Below are positions 24,309 to 35,576 of a stretch of 64,000 nucleotides of DNA, piece after piece (position 1 is the first letter of the stretch; the number at the start of each line of letters is the position of its first letter). Made by a program: the position numbers and the translations under genes. Origin of the DNA: Melampsora larici-populina 98AG31 (taxonomy: Eukaryota; Basidiomycota; Pucciniomycetes; Pucciniales; Melampsoraceae); NCBI RefSeq assembly GCF_000204055.1, contig NW_006768812.1:457240-521239 (forward strand), given 5' to 3'. The notes below the pieces were generated by a model. The model ran no database searches. It was not told where the DNA came from and was given only the letters and a program-made list of their open reading frames with translations.

Positions 24309-27300
24309 TCAAGGTTTATGATCTCCTTTTGATGCTCTGTATGCTCTCAGGGTGACTTTATCATCAGGCACTTTATCCTCTGGTAACCATTCATCTGCAT
24401 CCACCCCTTGGTTTTTATATCTTACCAGATATAATTTAACATCTTTATTATTTTTATCCTTTACTGTCTTTTCCCTCAATATCTTAAGAAATTTCTTTTC
24501 AGTATCTGGAGTAAAGGTTGGCAAGACTGTACTGACTTTTTGGTGAAATTTATTTTCATCTGGTGAGTTATACTTCTTTATGAGAGAGACTGGGAACACC
24601 ATATGTTTTCTTTCCATCTCTCCCGTCAGTATAAGCTCTACTGCGTTTGGTCCTACAAGTTTTGATATGACAAAAGGTCCTACAAACAGATCTCTAAGTT
24701 TTTTAGAACCTTCCATGTTGTTAAAGTTTGTTGTTGACAACAGCACTTGATCTCCAACTTTAAAATTAGGTTCTCTATGGGTCTTATCCCATCTCTCTTT
24801 ATTGTATTCTTCTGATTCTCTGATACAATTGGCCGCAAACTCTCTTGCTTTGCTGATCATAGATGCAAAAGATAAAGATGTAGGATGCATTTCTACATCT
24901 CGGGTTTTAAATTCGTCCTTTGGCAATTGTGGACAATACCCTCTTTCTACTTCGAAATGTGATTTCTTTGGAGTACTATGCACACTACTGTTGTAAGCTA
25001 TTTCTAGAGCAGGTAATAAGCTTACCCAATCATGGGTATAACCCTCTTTGTCTTTAAATTCAAGACCAAAAGCACAGTACCGCCTAACCAAATCCTCAAA
25101 TGTACCTATATTTCTTTCACCTCAACCATCAGTTTGAGGATTATATGCTGTAGAGAAAGCCAATTCAGTACCCATGAGTTTGAAAAGACTTTTCCAAAAT
25201 TCTGACGTGAATTTAGGATCTCTATCACTGATTATTACCCTTGGAAATCCAACATCAGAGATTAATCTTTCCCAAAAAAGTAATGCAATGTCCATGGCTG
25301 AAGATTCTTTATAGCATGGTAAGAATCTAGCTTGTCTGGAGAATCTATCTACTACCACTAGACAAGGATTATTGTTATCAATACGTGCTGGTGGTAAACC
25401 TGTTACAAAGTGCAAATTGATAATCTGCCATGGATAAATTGGTGCTTCAATTTGCTGAAGAAGTCCAAATCTTTTACCTGTAGCTTTGTTTGCTTTTTGA
25501 CATCCATCACAGCTAGCTACACACTCTTCAGCATCAAGCTTCCACCTTATCCACCAAGCTGTGGTATGAATTCTTTCAAGGGTTCTATCTGCTGACAAGT
25601 GACCGGAAAAGAACTCATCATGACATACTTGTAGTATCTGTTCCTTATGAACTTTTGACACGAAAACCACAACTGATGTATGCTTTTCTCTGAAATACAG
25701 AAAACCTGACTGTAATGAGATTTTACCTTCTGCAACGAAACCTCTCCATGGTGATTCTACGGTGTTTGCAAGGCTCAAATCCGCTTTGTCTTTTGACAAA
25801 AGTTTGAAAAGCTTTAGCGTATTGGGGTCTGACTTGTAACTTTCTTTGATTTCTGCAAAGAACTCATCACTTAATTCTGAAAGGCTGATACCCATTACTG
25901 GTATATCAATCTCTGTGTCCTCAGGATCCCATGCTGGATTGCTGCTGTCATTTGGCAGTGCCATTCTACTTAGACCATCCGCATTGTAATGCATTTTCCC
26001 CTGGGTCACTGTCATACAAGGTCTGTACTCCTGAATACCTAACATCCATCTCAACATGTGTCTGTTGGGTTTTTTGATATTCATGAGTGACCTTACTCCG
26101 GTACAGTCCGTAATGACTTCAAAGTACACACCATCCAGGTGATAGTGCAATTTTTCTGGAGCTCAAACCAGAGCTAAAGCTTCTAGCTGTGGTGAACCGT
26201 ACCTGGTTTCACTATCTTTTAATTTTCAAGATATGAAAACTATAGGTCCTTCTCTAGATTTGCCATCCACAATTTGGACTTGGTGTAATGCAGCACCTAA
26301 ACCTTCAAATGAAGCATCTACGTATAGCTTGAAAGGTTTTGTGAAGTCTGGTTGTAACAGAACTGGTGCTTCTGTTACCATTTTTCTAATTTGATTCCAA
26401 GCTTCTAACCTTTCTTTTGTCATTTCAAAGGCAACACCATTGGATGTCAGCTTATAAAGACAGTTTGCAATTTTCCAGTAGTCCGGTAGGAAATTTCTAT
26501 AGTAACTTGCAAACCCAAGAAAACACTGCATCTCTTTGATGTTTTTGGGCGGAGGTTTATTCAGAACTGCAGCAGTTTCATTCCGATCAACTGCTATCCA
26601 TAATCCCAATACCGAGTGCCCCAAAGCTTTAACTTCGTCAAATCCAAAATTTGACTTCTTTAATGAAATTGTCATTCCCATGGCTTTGACTCTTTTCAAG
26701 ACAATCTCCAGACCTTTGAGATGTTTGTTGAAATCATCATGAAAAATGATTATATCATCAATGAAGATTTTTAACCATCCTTCTTGCAATTCTTTGCTGA
26801 TCTCAATGTCCATCATTCTTTGAAAGAAGGCAGGCGCATTTTTTATTCCAAACGGCATTCTCACAAACTCAAATATTCCCATATGACAGATTATTCTTAG
26901 ATATCTTCTGCTTGCCAGTTCTACTATCATTTGGTGGAAACCTCTCAATGCGTCCATCAGTGTGATGAACTTTGCTTTTCCTAAATTAAGCAAGACATGT
27001 TCAGTTCTGGGTAATGGATATCTATCAGGCTCTGTGTACGTATTGAGAGCTCGAAAGTCTCCGCACAAGCGTGATTTGCCGTTATGCCAGGCTATTATAA
27101 TAGGTGCGGTCACATCAACTTCCTCAGAACTTCCCACTTTCCTAATTACACCTAGTCTAAGAAGTTTGTCTATGTGTTTTTCAATTTCTACCCGATTTCT
27201 AGGACTAGCCAGATAGGCAGCTTTCCTCAATATTGGAGGATAAGGTTTCTCAATTGTAAGTTTGATGCTTACTTGATGCTTTTCAATAATACCTAATTCT

Positions 27301-28776
27301 TTTTCACCCAATCCAAACTCATCTTTGTACTGGAGAATGAGGTTAACAAATGCATCCTTTTCCTCTTTTGAAAGTTTGGGACTAAACTTTGCTTCATTGA
27401 TTTTAGGCATCAAATCATCTTTCTTCTTACAGGAGATTTTCTCTACTTCAGGTTGTTCATTATCAAGTTCATTGATTTTCTCTTTCTTGACTTGTGAACC
27501 TGAAAGAATTGGTCTTTGAAGTGGTAAACCAAACTTCTTTTTCTTTACATCATTAACAAATGTAAAGAATTTGTCTTTGCTATGAAAAATACCAATTCCG
27601 TACATGGACAAGTGTTCATCCCCCAGTATGAAATACTTGGTGTGGGAATTTTCCATAACCACAAATTCAGCTTCTATTTGAATGCCTCCTTGTTTATGCG
27701 GAAATAAAACTTCAAGTTTTATAATTCCTAGTGGGAACAAACTTCCACTACAACCGGAAAATTTCATGTTGTTATTGCAAGGCATTAACTTCAATTTCCA
27801 GTCTGGAATCTGTGTGGCTTGGTGGGCACGGGGGTGGTGTGGTTTGGACAGAGCTTGGCCCTGAGGCCTAGATTGCGTCATGTGGTCGGCACACTGAAGT
27901 GCTGTGGGTGGCCGCATCTGGTGCTGAGCCGCTCCACTGGAGCGCCCCCCTACTTCGGTTTTGAGAAGAGAAAGTGATAACGGCGGCCTGAAACTTAAAC
28001 CCTTGTCTGACAAGAGGGTGGTGGGCGGAAAACAAAAAATATTGAAAGATAAAAATAGAAGATAAATAAGATTGAAACAAAAAAGTGACAGTTCTGGCTT
28101 TTACGGAAACGAAGTAAGAGCAGAGATTTCTAAGTGATAAGGATTGTATTGAGAAAAAAGGAAATCTAGAACTGTATATAACTTTTGATGTGTATGTCGA
28201 AGCGTGGATTTTATTTTGGATTGAGGGAACAAAAACGAGCTGAGAGGACAGCAGCGAGAGGGGAAACAACTGGAGACAAAGTAGAAGAAAAACACGAGCG
28301 GGTCCTTGGACCTTGGGCTTTCCTTGACGCACATCCTCTCATATGAGCAGATGCCGTGATGCCAACTTTTTTGGACCTCTGTCGAGATGGGTGTCCCACA
28401 CCTCTTACCCCTGCCTTGTTGTCCTTTGCCTTACACCTATTCCAATCTGTTAATACCCGGTACCAACTACTAGGAATAAGGTTGTTTAAGTAGTGGTTCC
28501 CCACCACAGAGCAAGATGCTCCACTGTCAAGTAACAATTCTGCATCTTGACCATGTACAATGACTCAAGTCAAACTGTGAAATCGAATTGTATGTGCTTT
28601 GCCTGAGGCCGGTTTACACCTGATCAGTTTTAACAGAGACAAAAAGCTAAGACAGATGTTTTTGGAGTTTTTATCAAAGTTGGAAGGTAAATCGTAAGAA
28701 TGCACACAAGGTAATTTAGGGTCTTTTTGTATTGTTGGGAATTTATAAAAGGGAAAAAGATGTGATGACAATGAAA
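24309..28776 (-). pseudogene. Ty3/gypsy pol polyprotein, interrupted
   Basis: Protease LLLDSGASCSVVG lies near 28530. RT runs about 27300-26500 with RYPLPRTEHVL, MPFGIKNAPAFFQRMMD and active site IFIDDIIIFH. RNase H begins KLYVDASFEGLGAALHQ. Integrase has a zinc-binding H..C..C region (DEFFSGHL, CDGCQKAN), then IINLHFVTGLPP, where the first catalytic Asp is His, IISDRDPKFTSEFW, and the Glu side after a stop. The end has a chromodomain-like YLVRYKNQGVDADEWLPED. The RT-to-chromo part is one frame broken only by TGA at 26226-26228, 26163-26165 and 25122-25124; another TGA lies upstream of the protease (28565-28567). The protease is split from RT by the insertion at 27810-28472. Confidence 0.85.
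27810..28472. mobile_element. 663-bp insertion in the Ty3 protease region
   Basis: The segment is flanked by direct GGAAT at 27805-27809 and 28473-28477. Read on the minus strand, skipping the insert plus one GGAAT copy makes the protease frame run straight into the downstream protease/RT frame. The insert has no long ORF of known type and no terminal inverted repeat. It contains an LTR- or promoter-like stretch with a TATA-like TTATATACAG (minus strand near 28180) followed by pyrimidine-rich sequence. A 5-bp duplication fits LTR-type integration, so a small LTR derivative (TRIM or solo LTR) is possible, but ends are not TG/CA. Confidence 0.7.
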
Positions 28777-28821
28777 TCATTTTTTACTGTTCTTGTTGCT
28801 AGAAGTTTTGCAAGGTTCAAG
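28777..28821 (-). pseudogene. Distal tail of split hAT transposase gene
   Basis: This is the continuation of the hAT C-terminal exon interrupted at 44559. On the minus strand the CTT codon shared as target duplication (28819-28821) is followed by fourteen sense codons and a TGA (28779-28777). See the entry at 44559-45065. Confidence 0.6.
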
Positions 28822-28920
28822 CACAGTGACATTTTACTGGGCACTGGCAGGCCAGTGAGTACACCCAGTTCAATCCAATTTCAATCCAATTCAGATCCAA
28901 TGCAAATTCAATTCCAGTTC
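28822..28920 (+). repeat. Left terminal inverted repeat of the Plavaka element
   Basis: It starts CACAGTGACATTTTAC, then has a short dyad CACTGGCAGGCCAGTG, then repeated TTCAATCCAATT-like units. It is inverted and about 80 percent identical to 44460-44558. Confidence 0.8.
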
Positions 28921-30038
28921 AATATCAATCCAATCTCAATGTTTGCCCTGAAGTAACAGACAAACATTCTTCCAAAATTAACTGAAATGAAGTTTAGCTG
29001 AAATTCCACACATGAAGTTGGCGGAATATCTGGAAGTTTTGAGTAATTGTCAGATACCACACAAGTATTATGTGCAAATATACTTCTCAACACCTTCCAA
29101 AAAAAGCCTTCTCCTGCAAAAAGAAAGTTAACAGATGAAGGATATGACTCATTGACCAACATAAAAAGTGCCTGAGCAAGAACTCATCAAAGGTTTTGTC
29201 AAAATAATGTGGTGAGAGTCTCATAAGCCTGGATGGCTTGACCTCTTCAGCTCAAAAATCCTTAAGAATAAGAGTGGAAATATAACTTCTGGGAGACAGG
29301 TAAAATGATTTGGCTACATAGACCCAAAATGGTACTCAATTAGTTAACAAGATGCAAGAGCCTGATTCTTTTGTTCCATTTGGGCCAATCATGTACATAC
29401 CATTGAAGCATTGATTTTATAAAATAACATAAGTAAATTCTACATTGTCTACTTTGGGATTAATCAATTCCCAGTGTCTAATCATAACAATTTTTTTGGC
29501 TGTGTGAATATAGACTCTCTTACACCTTGAGTTCCATAGATCATTCTCTGTTGAACCTCAGAGATGTATACATCATGACCATGTGGTTTATTTACTCAAC
29601 CAAAAATTTTCCAGATCTTCTATCAATCAAATCTGGTTTGACATAATTTGACACTGTTTTCACTACAAGGTGGAAATTCTGGGGGTAAAATCCCTCAACT
29701 AATGGACATTATTAAGGCTTCAAATTGGCAAATACAGATTCCCAAAGGAAATTCATTGGTCATTTATGAAATTCTTGATGTTCAACAACAAAAAAACCTC
29801 CTACATACATTATGTACCCACATCTTCCCTCTGGTCTCTTGTTTTTACACAGGTTAGTCAATATTTTCATTGTGCAACAGTCAGATGTAAAATTCTCAAC
29901 AACTGATAGAGCTTGCAATGGATCCTGGCTTGGATCGTGTGGTTGAAAATCTTATTGCATCCAGATACCCAGTGAATAATGTTGACTTGGAGAAACTTCA
30001 TGTAACATATGTTTCTAAGTTGGAGGAGTTAATTTAAT
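28921..30038. other. Gene-free left part of the Plavaka element
   Basis: AT-rich; ORFs here are short and show no recognisable features. I see no gene. Confidence 0.5.
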
Positions 30039-31140
30039 TTACAAGGTCAGACACAGCCCGCACTGCATCTTCAAGACGCGAGGGGTTGCTTGTAATCCCC
30101 AATCCAATTTTTCCAGTTCACCACATTGCCTCAAGAACTCACTATCATAACAGTTTTCTGGAAGACTACCACACACTTTGGCCAAAGGATTGATCTTGTT
30201 GCCCACCTGACGTCGCGTATCGAACCTCCGAGCTGCTACAGCTCTCAACTTAACATTGGCTTGATGATTATAAGAAAGGTTATCAATCTTATGAAGCCAC
30301 TCTCCATATGCGACACTGCGCCATTCTGGCCGAATTGAGCGCTGTTGACCATGTCCATCATCCTCAGTATCTGAACAACAGGTGGTAGCGGGAAGGAGGT
30401 CGATGAAGTCCTTTAAGTATTCATTGATGGTAGATCAACGATATACACAAAGCTATAGACTGGTTCAGTACATGTATGGAAACTTGACAGGTTCTCAAAA
30501 CGTTTTGAAACTTACATCTCGTCGCTTCCTGCTGCGCTCCCGTTGTGCAATCTTCTCTGGTGTGTCAAACTTATTCTTCCATTCTTCATTTTGTCCAATA
30601 ACCCAGCAAGTAACAATTCCAATATAAATAACCTCCTTCTCCCATTCAACATCAAGTCCAAACTTTTGAAATGCAGATGCCCTTCTGGAAAACATCCAAT
30701 GCTTCACAGTTAAAAAAATCATAACTTGATTCCATGCAGCATCTTCACCTTCCTCAGCTTCCCAATCAAACGTAAAAGGACCTTCAATTTGCTTGTTGGC
30801 CATATCAATGTACAGAAGGGTCTTGAATACGCTCCAGTCCAATGGATTTGGGTGATTTTCAGAGCTGAAGTTGACAAAGACTGAGTCATCATTCATTATG
30901 TCTTCCTTTGATAGAGGTTGTAGTGTAATAATTTGGTGATCAGTTGGGGGGTTGGGGAAGTGTGGATTATCTTTGGTGTGGCCCAGTAGAAATCGTGTGA
31001 ACTCAGCCATAGATTTGCAGGTTGAGCCATTTGATTTGGGTAGTATTTTGGCATAAGAGCGATTTTTGGCTTTTCGACTTTTGGGTTTGCCATCATTGAG
31101 CCTTTCTGGGTCAGGGTTTGCGGACAGCGATGCTGAGTAG
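30039..31140 (-). CDS. Unknown protein, at least two exons
   Basis: The last exon 30362-30039 and the previous exon from about 31140 down to 30516 join in phase (GTAAGT donor, ACTGAG acceptor). The open reading extends upstream of ATG 31010 through a basic Lys-rich segment (GKPKSRKAKNRSYAKILPKS) to about 31140. A small 5' exon with an ATG near 31215 is possible but its phase did not fit. Visible features: Trp/Phe-rich middle (FTFDWEAEEGEDAAW, VKHWMFSRRASAF), RERSRKRRD basic patch, and a conserved-looking C-terminus (RPEWRSVAYGEWLHKIDNL, VGNKINPLAKVCGSLPENC, ELEKLDWGLQ). No known domain recognised. It lies tail-to-left beside the next unknown gene on the same strand within the Plavaka element. 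Confidence 0.6.
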
Positions 31141-31622
31141 GATGTAACCTTGTTAATTCATGTGCATAAGGAAATGAAGAAGCGCAAGCAACATACCCAT
31201 GGTGTTATTTTGGTGGTGGCAGCTGTGGAAATGATCTAGTCAAACTGTGAGCCACCTGGAAATTCCAAACTATGTTGATGATCAGTTTGGCGGACTGCAG
31301 GTCATTTGGCAGTTAAAGCTATGTCAGAAGGGCAAGGTTGATTCATTGTCAACTATTTGATAACTGTAATTACAATCATAGGTGGCACAGGTTTCACAAG
31401 CTGTGACACCCATGACTGTAATTACAGTGTCATAATTCCTTTGTCACACGTGCTTGACTCTTGCAGCTTGTTGTACGTTACATGTGTGTTGACATGAGGT
31501 TGAATCACATTTTGGCATATGGAACTGAGACTGATTTGTAAACAAAGAGAAAAGCTATTCCAAATATGATAAGAACAAAAGTGAAAACTTCTAACTTAAC
31601 ACAAGCACCACCAACATAGATG
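31141..31622. other. Spacer, no gene seen
   Basis: AT-rich sequence between two minus-strand genes; it would hold the promoter of the 30039-31140 gene. Confidence 0.45.
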
Positions 31623-31781
31623 CCTCGGATCGGGAGATCTGAGGTATCGTCAGATGCAAATCCTCGGACAGATCTTATCCGAGGTTTCTGTCCGAGGTAT
31701 CATTATGCGCCCAAGATTACCTTGGATAGCTTCTGTCCGGGGTTTCAGATCCGAGAACGCCTCGGATTTCCCAATCCGAGG
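31623..31781. repeat. Array of CCTCGGAT hairpins
   Basis: Units: 31623-31644 (CCTCGGATC-GGGA-GATCTGAGG, one mismatch), 31662-31684 (CCTCGGA...TCCGAGG), an 11-bp perfect inverted pair 31662-31672/31687-31697, and 31760-31781 (CCTCGGATT-TCCC-AATCCGAGG). Located directly after the stop of the 487-aa gene; possibly a small inverted-repeat element or protein-binding array. Confidence 0.8.
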
Positions 31782-31816
31782 TTAATATGCGGGCAGTGAA
31801 GTCCCTGAGCAGCAAA

Positions 31817-33503
31817 TCAAGAAGAAACTGTCATGAAGTTGCCTTTTCCAAGCTTCTTTCTCAAAACCTCAATGGCTGATTGGAGATCCACTGGGGTCTC
31901 TGACAACTCCAAACTATCAATGGTGATCTCATCAATACCCTCACTCAGTATTGATTCCTTGATGAGGCATTTTGGCAGAGCCTTAGGAGGAAGTTGATCT
32001 TCAGGATCAGGAACATGTGGGGAATACTCCCCTCTGGATGTGAAAAATTCTTTGAGGCGTTCTTTGCCTTTGTCAGTCTTCTCCCTCTTGGGAGCAGCAC
32101 TATCAGCCAGAGTGGTCAATTCGTCCAGCAATGGTGACCGCCAGTTGAGCTTGACCTTCCTAAATTTGCCAGGCTTTTCTGGGTCCATCTCTGTCTCATA
32201 ATGAACCTCTTGGGAGCTGAGTAGTACTTTGAATGGACCCACAAATGTACAAAAGTAGGGCTCTACTGCTGCAGCCCTTTTTTCACAAAGCTGCACTTCC
32301 ACAAGTCAGTATGGAGCCTTCACAAGGGGTGATAATGTGGGGATTCTACCTTTTTCCTCATGGCTTTCAAAGCTGCTTTCTCCTTGGCTGAAAGTTTTTT
32401 CTTGACCAGTTGTTCAGGTCCGCCAGGGGTAGAGACCAACTTCTTCTCCTTCTCCTCATCGTGATAGGTTCTGCGCTTGTTTGTAACCCAGCGGACAAGT
32501 ATGTTCCTGGTTTCGAGTGTAATATTGAAAGTGGAGTCAATTAGGAAGCCGGATGGTACACCTCGAGCATGGTAACAATCTAACCAGGTAGTAATTAAGG
32601 TGTCTAACATTGCCATGTTCCAAGGGGTTTTGGCTGCGCTGGTCCATTGGAAAGTGATTTGAGAGAAGCCACATTCAGAAAATTTGGATTCAGCTGAAGA
32701 TAAACGAGTAGCATTGTAGGTGGTGATGGAGGCTGTTGAATGGGCTACTTGAGATACAAATTTTTCAGGTGGAAATGCTTTCAAGAACATCTGAACGGCT
32801 TCCTTGGTCACTTTGATTTTGGTGACATGCTTGACAGTTTCAGTTGCAGAGGGGTTTTTTGAAAAAATTTCGTCCATCTTCTGTTTGATATTGAGGTCTA
32901 AATATTCAGTTCGTTTAGTAGAATATTGAGTCCAGTGCTCAACCTCTTCAGCAGTAGCTTCAGCTGGAAGGTGGCGTTGGAGTACAGCAGCAGCAGTGAT
33001 TTTTGAAGAGGTGCTACTGGATTGTTGAGGTAGACCAAGCAGGGCCCTAGCCCACTCTTGTAGAGCAGAGGTGAGTCCTACAAGCTTGATATCGTCTGTA
33101 TTGGGCTCTTTCCTAGCACGCTGTCCGTCAGATTTGTTTTTCCGCTGTTGTTGTCTCCGTTGGGTGTCCCGTTCCTTGGCAATCTGAAGAGCCACACGTT
33201 GTTCAAAAGTGAGTCCAGGTTCCTCTTCTGGATAGTCTGTGAAAAAGGTTGGTACATGTATGGAGATGTCAGCTGAGTGGTGGGAAACCCAAAACACTTG
33301 AAGAACAGCTGCCCTTACCATTTATTTGATTCATGATGGGATCAATTTCTGGCCCAGCAGGTCCAGCTCCAGCTCCAGTTCCAGAGCCCGACGCATTGCT
33401 AGTATCTACAAGGTGTAATACATATAATATGTGTCAAATTAGTGGATGAGCTAAGTTGATGAGCAAGGTTAATTTGAATGAAAATACCTGTGTTTCCTTC
33501 CAT
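31817..33503 (-). CDS. Unknown 487-aa protein, intact four-exon gene
   Basis: Exons 33503-33488 (16 nt, start ATG), 33405-33319, 33236-32350 and 32290-31817 join with GT-AG sites in phase and give 487 aa without a stop, ending TGA. The N-terminus is Gly/Ala/Ser-rich (NASGSGTGAGAGPAGPEIDP). Then follow a charged helical stretch (LQIAKERDTQRRQQQRKNKSDGQRARKE), Thr/Val-rich segments, a Trp-rich middle (FQWTSAAKTPWNMAMLDTLI, TTWLDCYHARGVPSGFLIDS) and Lys/Glu-rich helices. I do not recognise a domain. An open frame across four exons with a tiny first exon argues that it is under selection or recently active. Its place inside the Plavaka element suggests an accessory (TNPA-like) or cargo gene; this is inference. 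Confidence 0.7.
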
Positions 33504-34440
33504 CAGTCGATTCTGTGTTTGGAAACTGTGGGGTTAAGATATATATATAGAGAGGTTATAATCAAGCTGATCAAGGTGATATGTCCAAAATGTCAATATG
33601 AAGTTTTCTTCCTCCAAGTTGATTTGAGGAGAAGAGAATCAGTGATTTAAAATGTAAGGAATAGTTGAAAGATTTTGGTTAGCAGGAGGAAATAATTTTG
33701 AGCAGTGGGATTGGTTTTCTTCAGGGGAAAAATTTTCCCTTTGTCCAGGATCATGTTTTGGAATGTTTGCAAATCCAAGTGGGTCTCACAAAAAATGAGG
33801 CAAATAAAGAGCAGTGGCAAAAAACTGGAGGAGGCCAGTGTGTAGCTCATTGCAGGCACTGGCTACATGTAGGTGGGCTAGAGGACAATTTCCTAGGCTG
33901 GTAGAGGTGATTCTTGAAGTATTTCAATAGATAAAACTCAACACTTGAGTAGGAAGAAAGTGAAATTCAAACTGTGACAAAAAAAACTTCCTCCATTCTA
34001 ATCAACAAGCTGGTTCAGAGTAAAAAAGGCCAGAAGGAAACTAAAGTTGGTTGGAGAAATAAATGGAAGAAAGTCATCAATTCTGTGATGGTTGAGCTCA
34101 TGTCCAATTGTTTCCATGTTGCAATCAATTTCATTTATCTTTGCTAATTTCTGGGCTCTGAAGGATTGATGTTACCAAAGTTGCAAAGCAGAAAACAAGC
34201 ATATGACGTATATTGAGCTAAATATTGCCAAACTCTTCCTGGTTCATAAGGGAATAGATTCTACTGTGTTTGCGTCTACGCCAGGGGTCATACTGCCATT
34301 AATATTGCTGAAAATGCAAAGGGGGCAACAAACTTTTAATATATTCAGTAGCCATACAATCCTTGCAAATTATTATGGGACAAATGAGAACTTACATTGA
34401 AATCCATTGGTTGAATTTTGACTGCTGCGCCAAATAAGCA
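33504..34440. other. Spacer, no gene seen
   Basis: AT-rich, only short ORFs without features; contains the probable promoter of the 487-aa gene. Confidence 0.45.
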
Positions 34441-34680
34441 TCAATAGGTGAAAAGAAATTCTCTAGCTTCCTTTACAACATCCTTGAAATGACGGGTCAT
34501 TTGAATCAACCCAATAACACTGATGGCTGGAACTTGTCCTTCAACCTCTTCTTGAAGCTGGATGAGCCGAATTCTGCGCTCCCAAAGATCTTGAGCTAAT
34601 CTAATTTTTTGTGCATATGCGTAAAGAATAGAGTTTCTTTCAAGGATTCTTTGAATTTCTTCCGCTTCACTCCTGTTCAT
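34441..34680 (-). CDS. Small unknown ORF, helical
   Basis: About 79 aa from ATG near 34680, rich in Glu, Arg, Leu and Ile with a heptad-like pattern (RSEAEEIQRILERNSILYAY, KIRLAQDLWERRIRLIQLQE), predicted to be largely alpha-helical or coiled-coil. No family recognised. It could be an exon of a larger gene on the minus strand; an overlapping upstream ORF ends at 34667. Confidence 0.35.
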   Translation of the reverse strand: MNRSEAEEIQRILERNSILYAYAQKIRLAQDLWERRIRLIQLQEEVEGQVPAISVIGLIQMTRHFKDVVKEAREFLFTY

Positions 34681-35401
34681 TGTCACTAGATGATGTGTAA
34701 AACTGCTGAAGAAATTGTGATGAGGTGAAGTTGTTTGATTGAGTAGACTTCAGAATGAGGAATGTTAAATCAAGCAGATTGGTATGCGCTAGCAGAGGTG
34801 GATTCAGAGGTTTGGATTGAAGAGATATTGGAGAAAGTTTTGTACATGACTGAAATCCACTTCGAAATGGTGGCTGCATGATATCAAGCACTTTTAAAGG
34901 GATCAATATAGGCAAGTCATGATAATTACATGGGTCAAGTCATCCTGAAATCAATTGGCAAGTCATGTTTGGTAATTAAGATAATCCTTTACTTCAAGGT
35001 TCATTTGAGAGTTAGGATGTTGTATTTCCTTTCTCTCCGCAATTCCCCATCTGGAAGTAGTGTATACACCTTCCTTTCAGTACGTAAAGTTGTATATCAT
35101 TGGTGGAGTTGGAATGCTCTTCGGGTTCATTCAGCACATGAAGAACAGATAAATTTAATACTCCATTGAACAGGATGTTCAAACTGTTCACATTTCTTAC
35201 CACTTAAGTGTTTTGACTGATGATGGGTGGTTAATCCCCCTGGAACAAATAGTTCAGCATTACATGCACAATACATGTCATGGTAGACTGTTGTTTCAAT
35301 CATAACAACAGTCTACTATTACTTCAAAAGTTCATTATTTTGAATAATGGTGATCATTGGTCAGTGTCAGACAGATTACACGCTGTGTATTCAGCAGAAT
35401 G
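34681..35401. other. Spacer, no gene seen
   Basis: AT-rich. A short inverted repeat GACTGTTGTT...AACAACAGTC lies at about 35287-35313. No coding evidence. Confidence 0.4.
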
Positions 35402-35403
35402 TT

Positions 35404-35507
35404 ATTGGGAATTATTGAGTGATTCATTGATCACTCAATGATTCCCAATGCATTATTCATCCACAAGGATATCTGTTGATGAAGAATGCATTGGGAATCA
35501 TTGAGTG
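35404..35507. repeat. Two overlapping hairpins
   Basis: 35432-35461 and 35478-35507 are inverted copies, 29 of 30 bases matching, with a 16-nt loop. The left arm also pairs with 35404-35424 (ATTGGGAAT-TATTGAGTGAT), so the same sequence can form two alternative hairpins. Confidence 0.85.
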
Positions 35508-35576
35508 AACCCCGATGTCATTTTTTTACAATGGTGAGCGCTGATTGATGATGAAGGTATCCAAAAATACCTGCAC

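Larger units (their letters stand above)
23190..28776 (-). mobile_element. Ty3/gypsy chromovirus-like retrotransposon, 5'-truncated
   Basis: Protease, RT, RNase H, integrase and a C-terminal chromodomain-like segment in this order mark Ty3/gypsy, chromovirus type. Gag and the 5' LTR are absent: the right end abuts the tail of a hAT gene and the Plavaka element at 28777-28822. Only the 3' LTR side is kept. Confidence 0.8.

Noticed and set aside
27868..28332. 154-codon ORF inside the Ty3 protease gap
   Set aside because: Hydrophobic low-complexity reading within the 663-bp insertion, without recognisable motif.
27810..28472. The insert as a spliceosomal intron of pol
   Set aside because: Using GTAGTT...CACACAG boundaries puts the join out of frame, whereas the GGAAT duplication model keeps frame.
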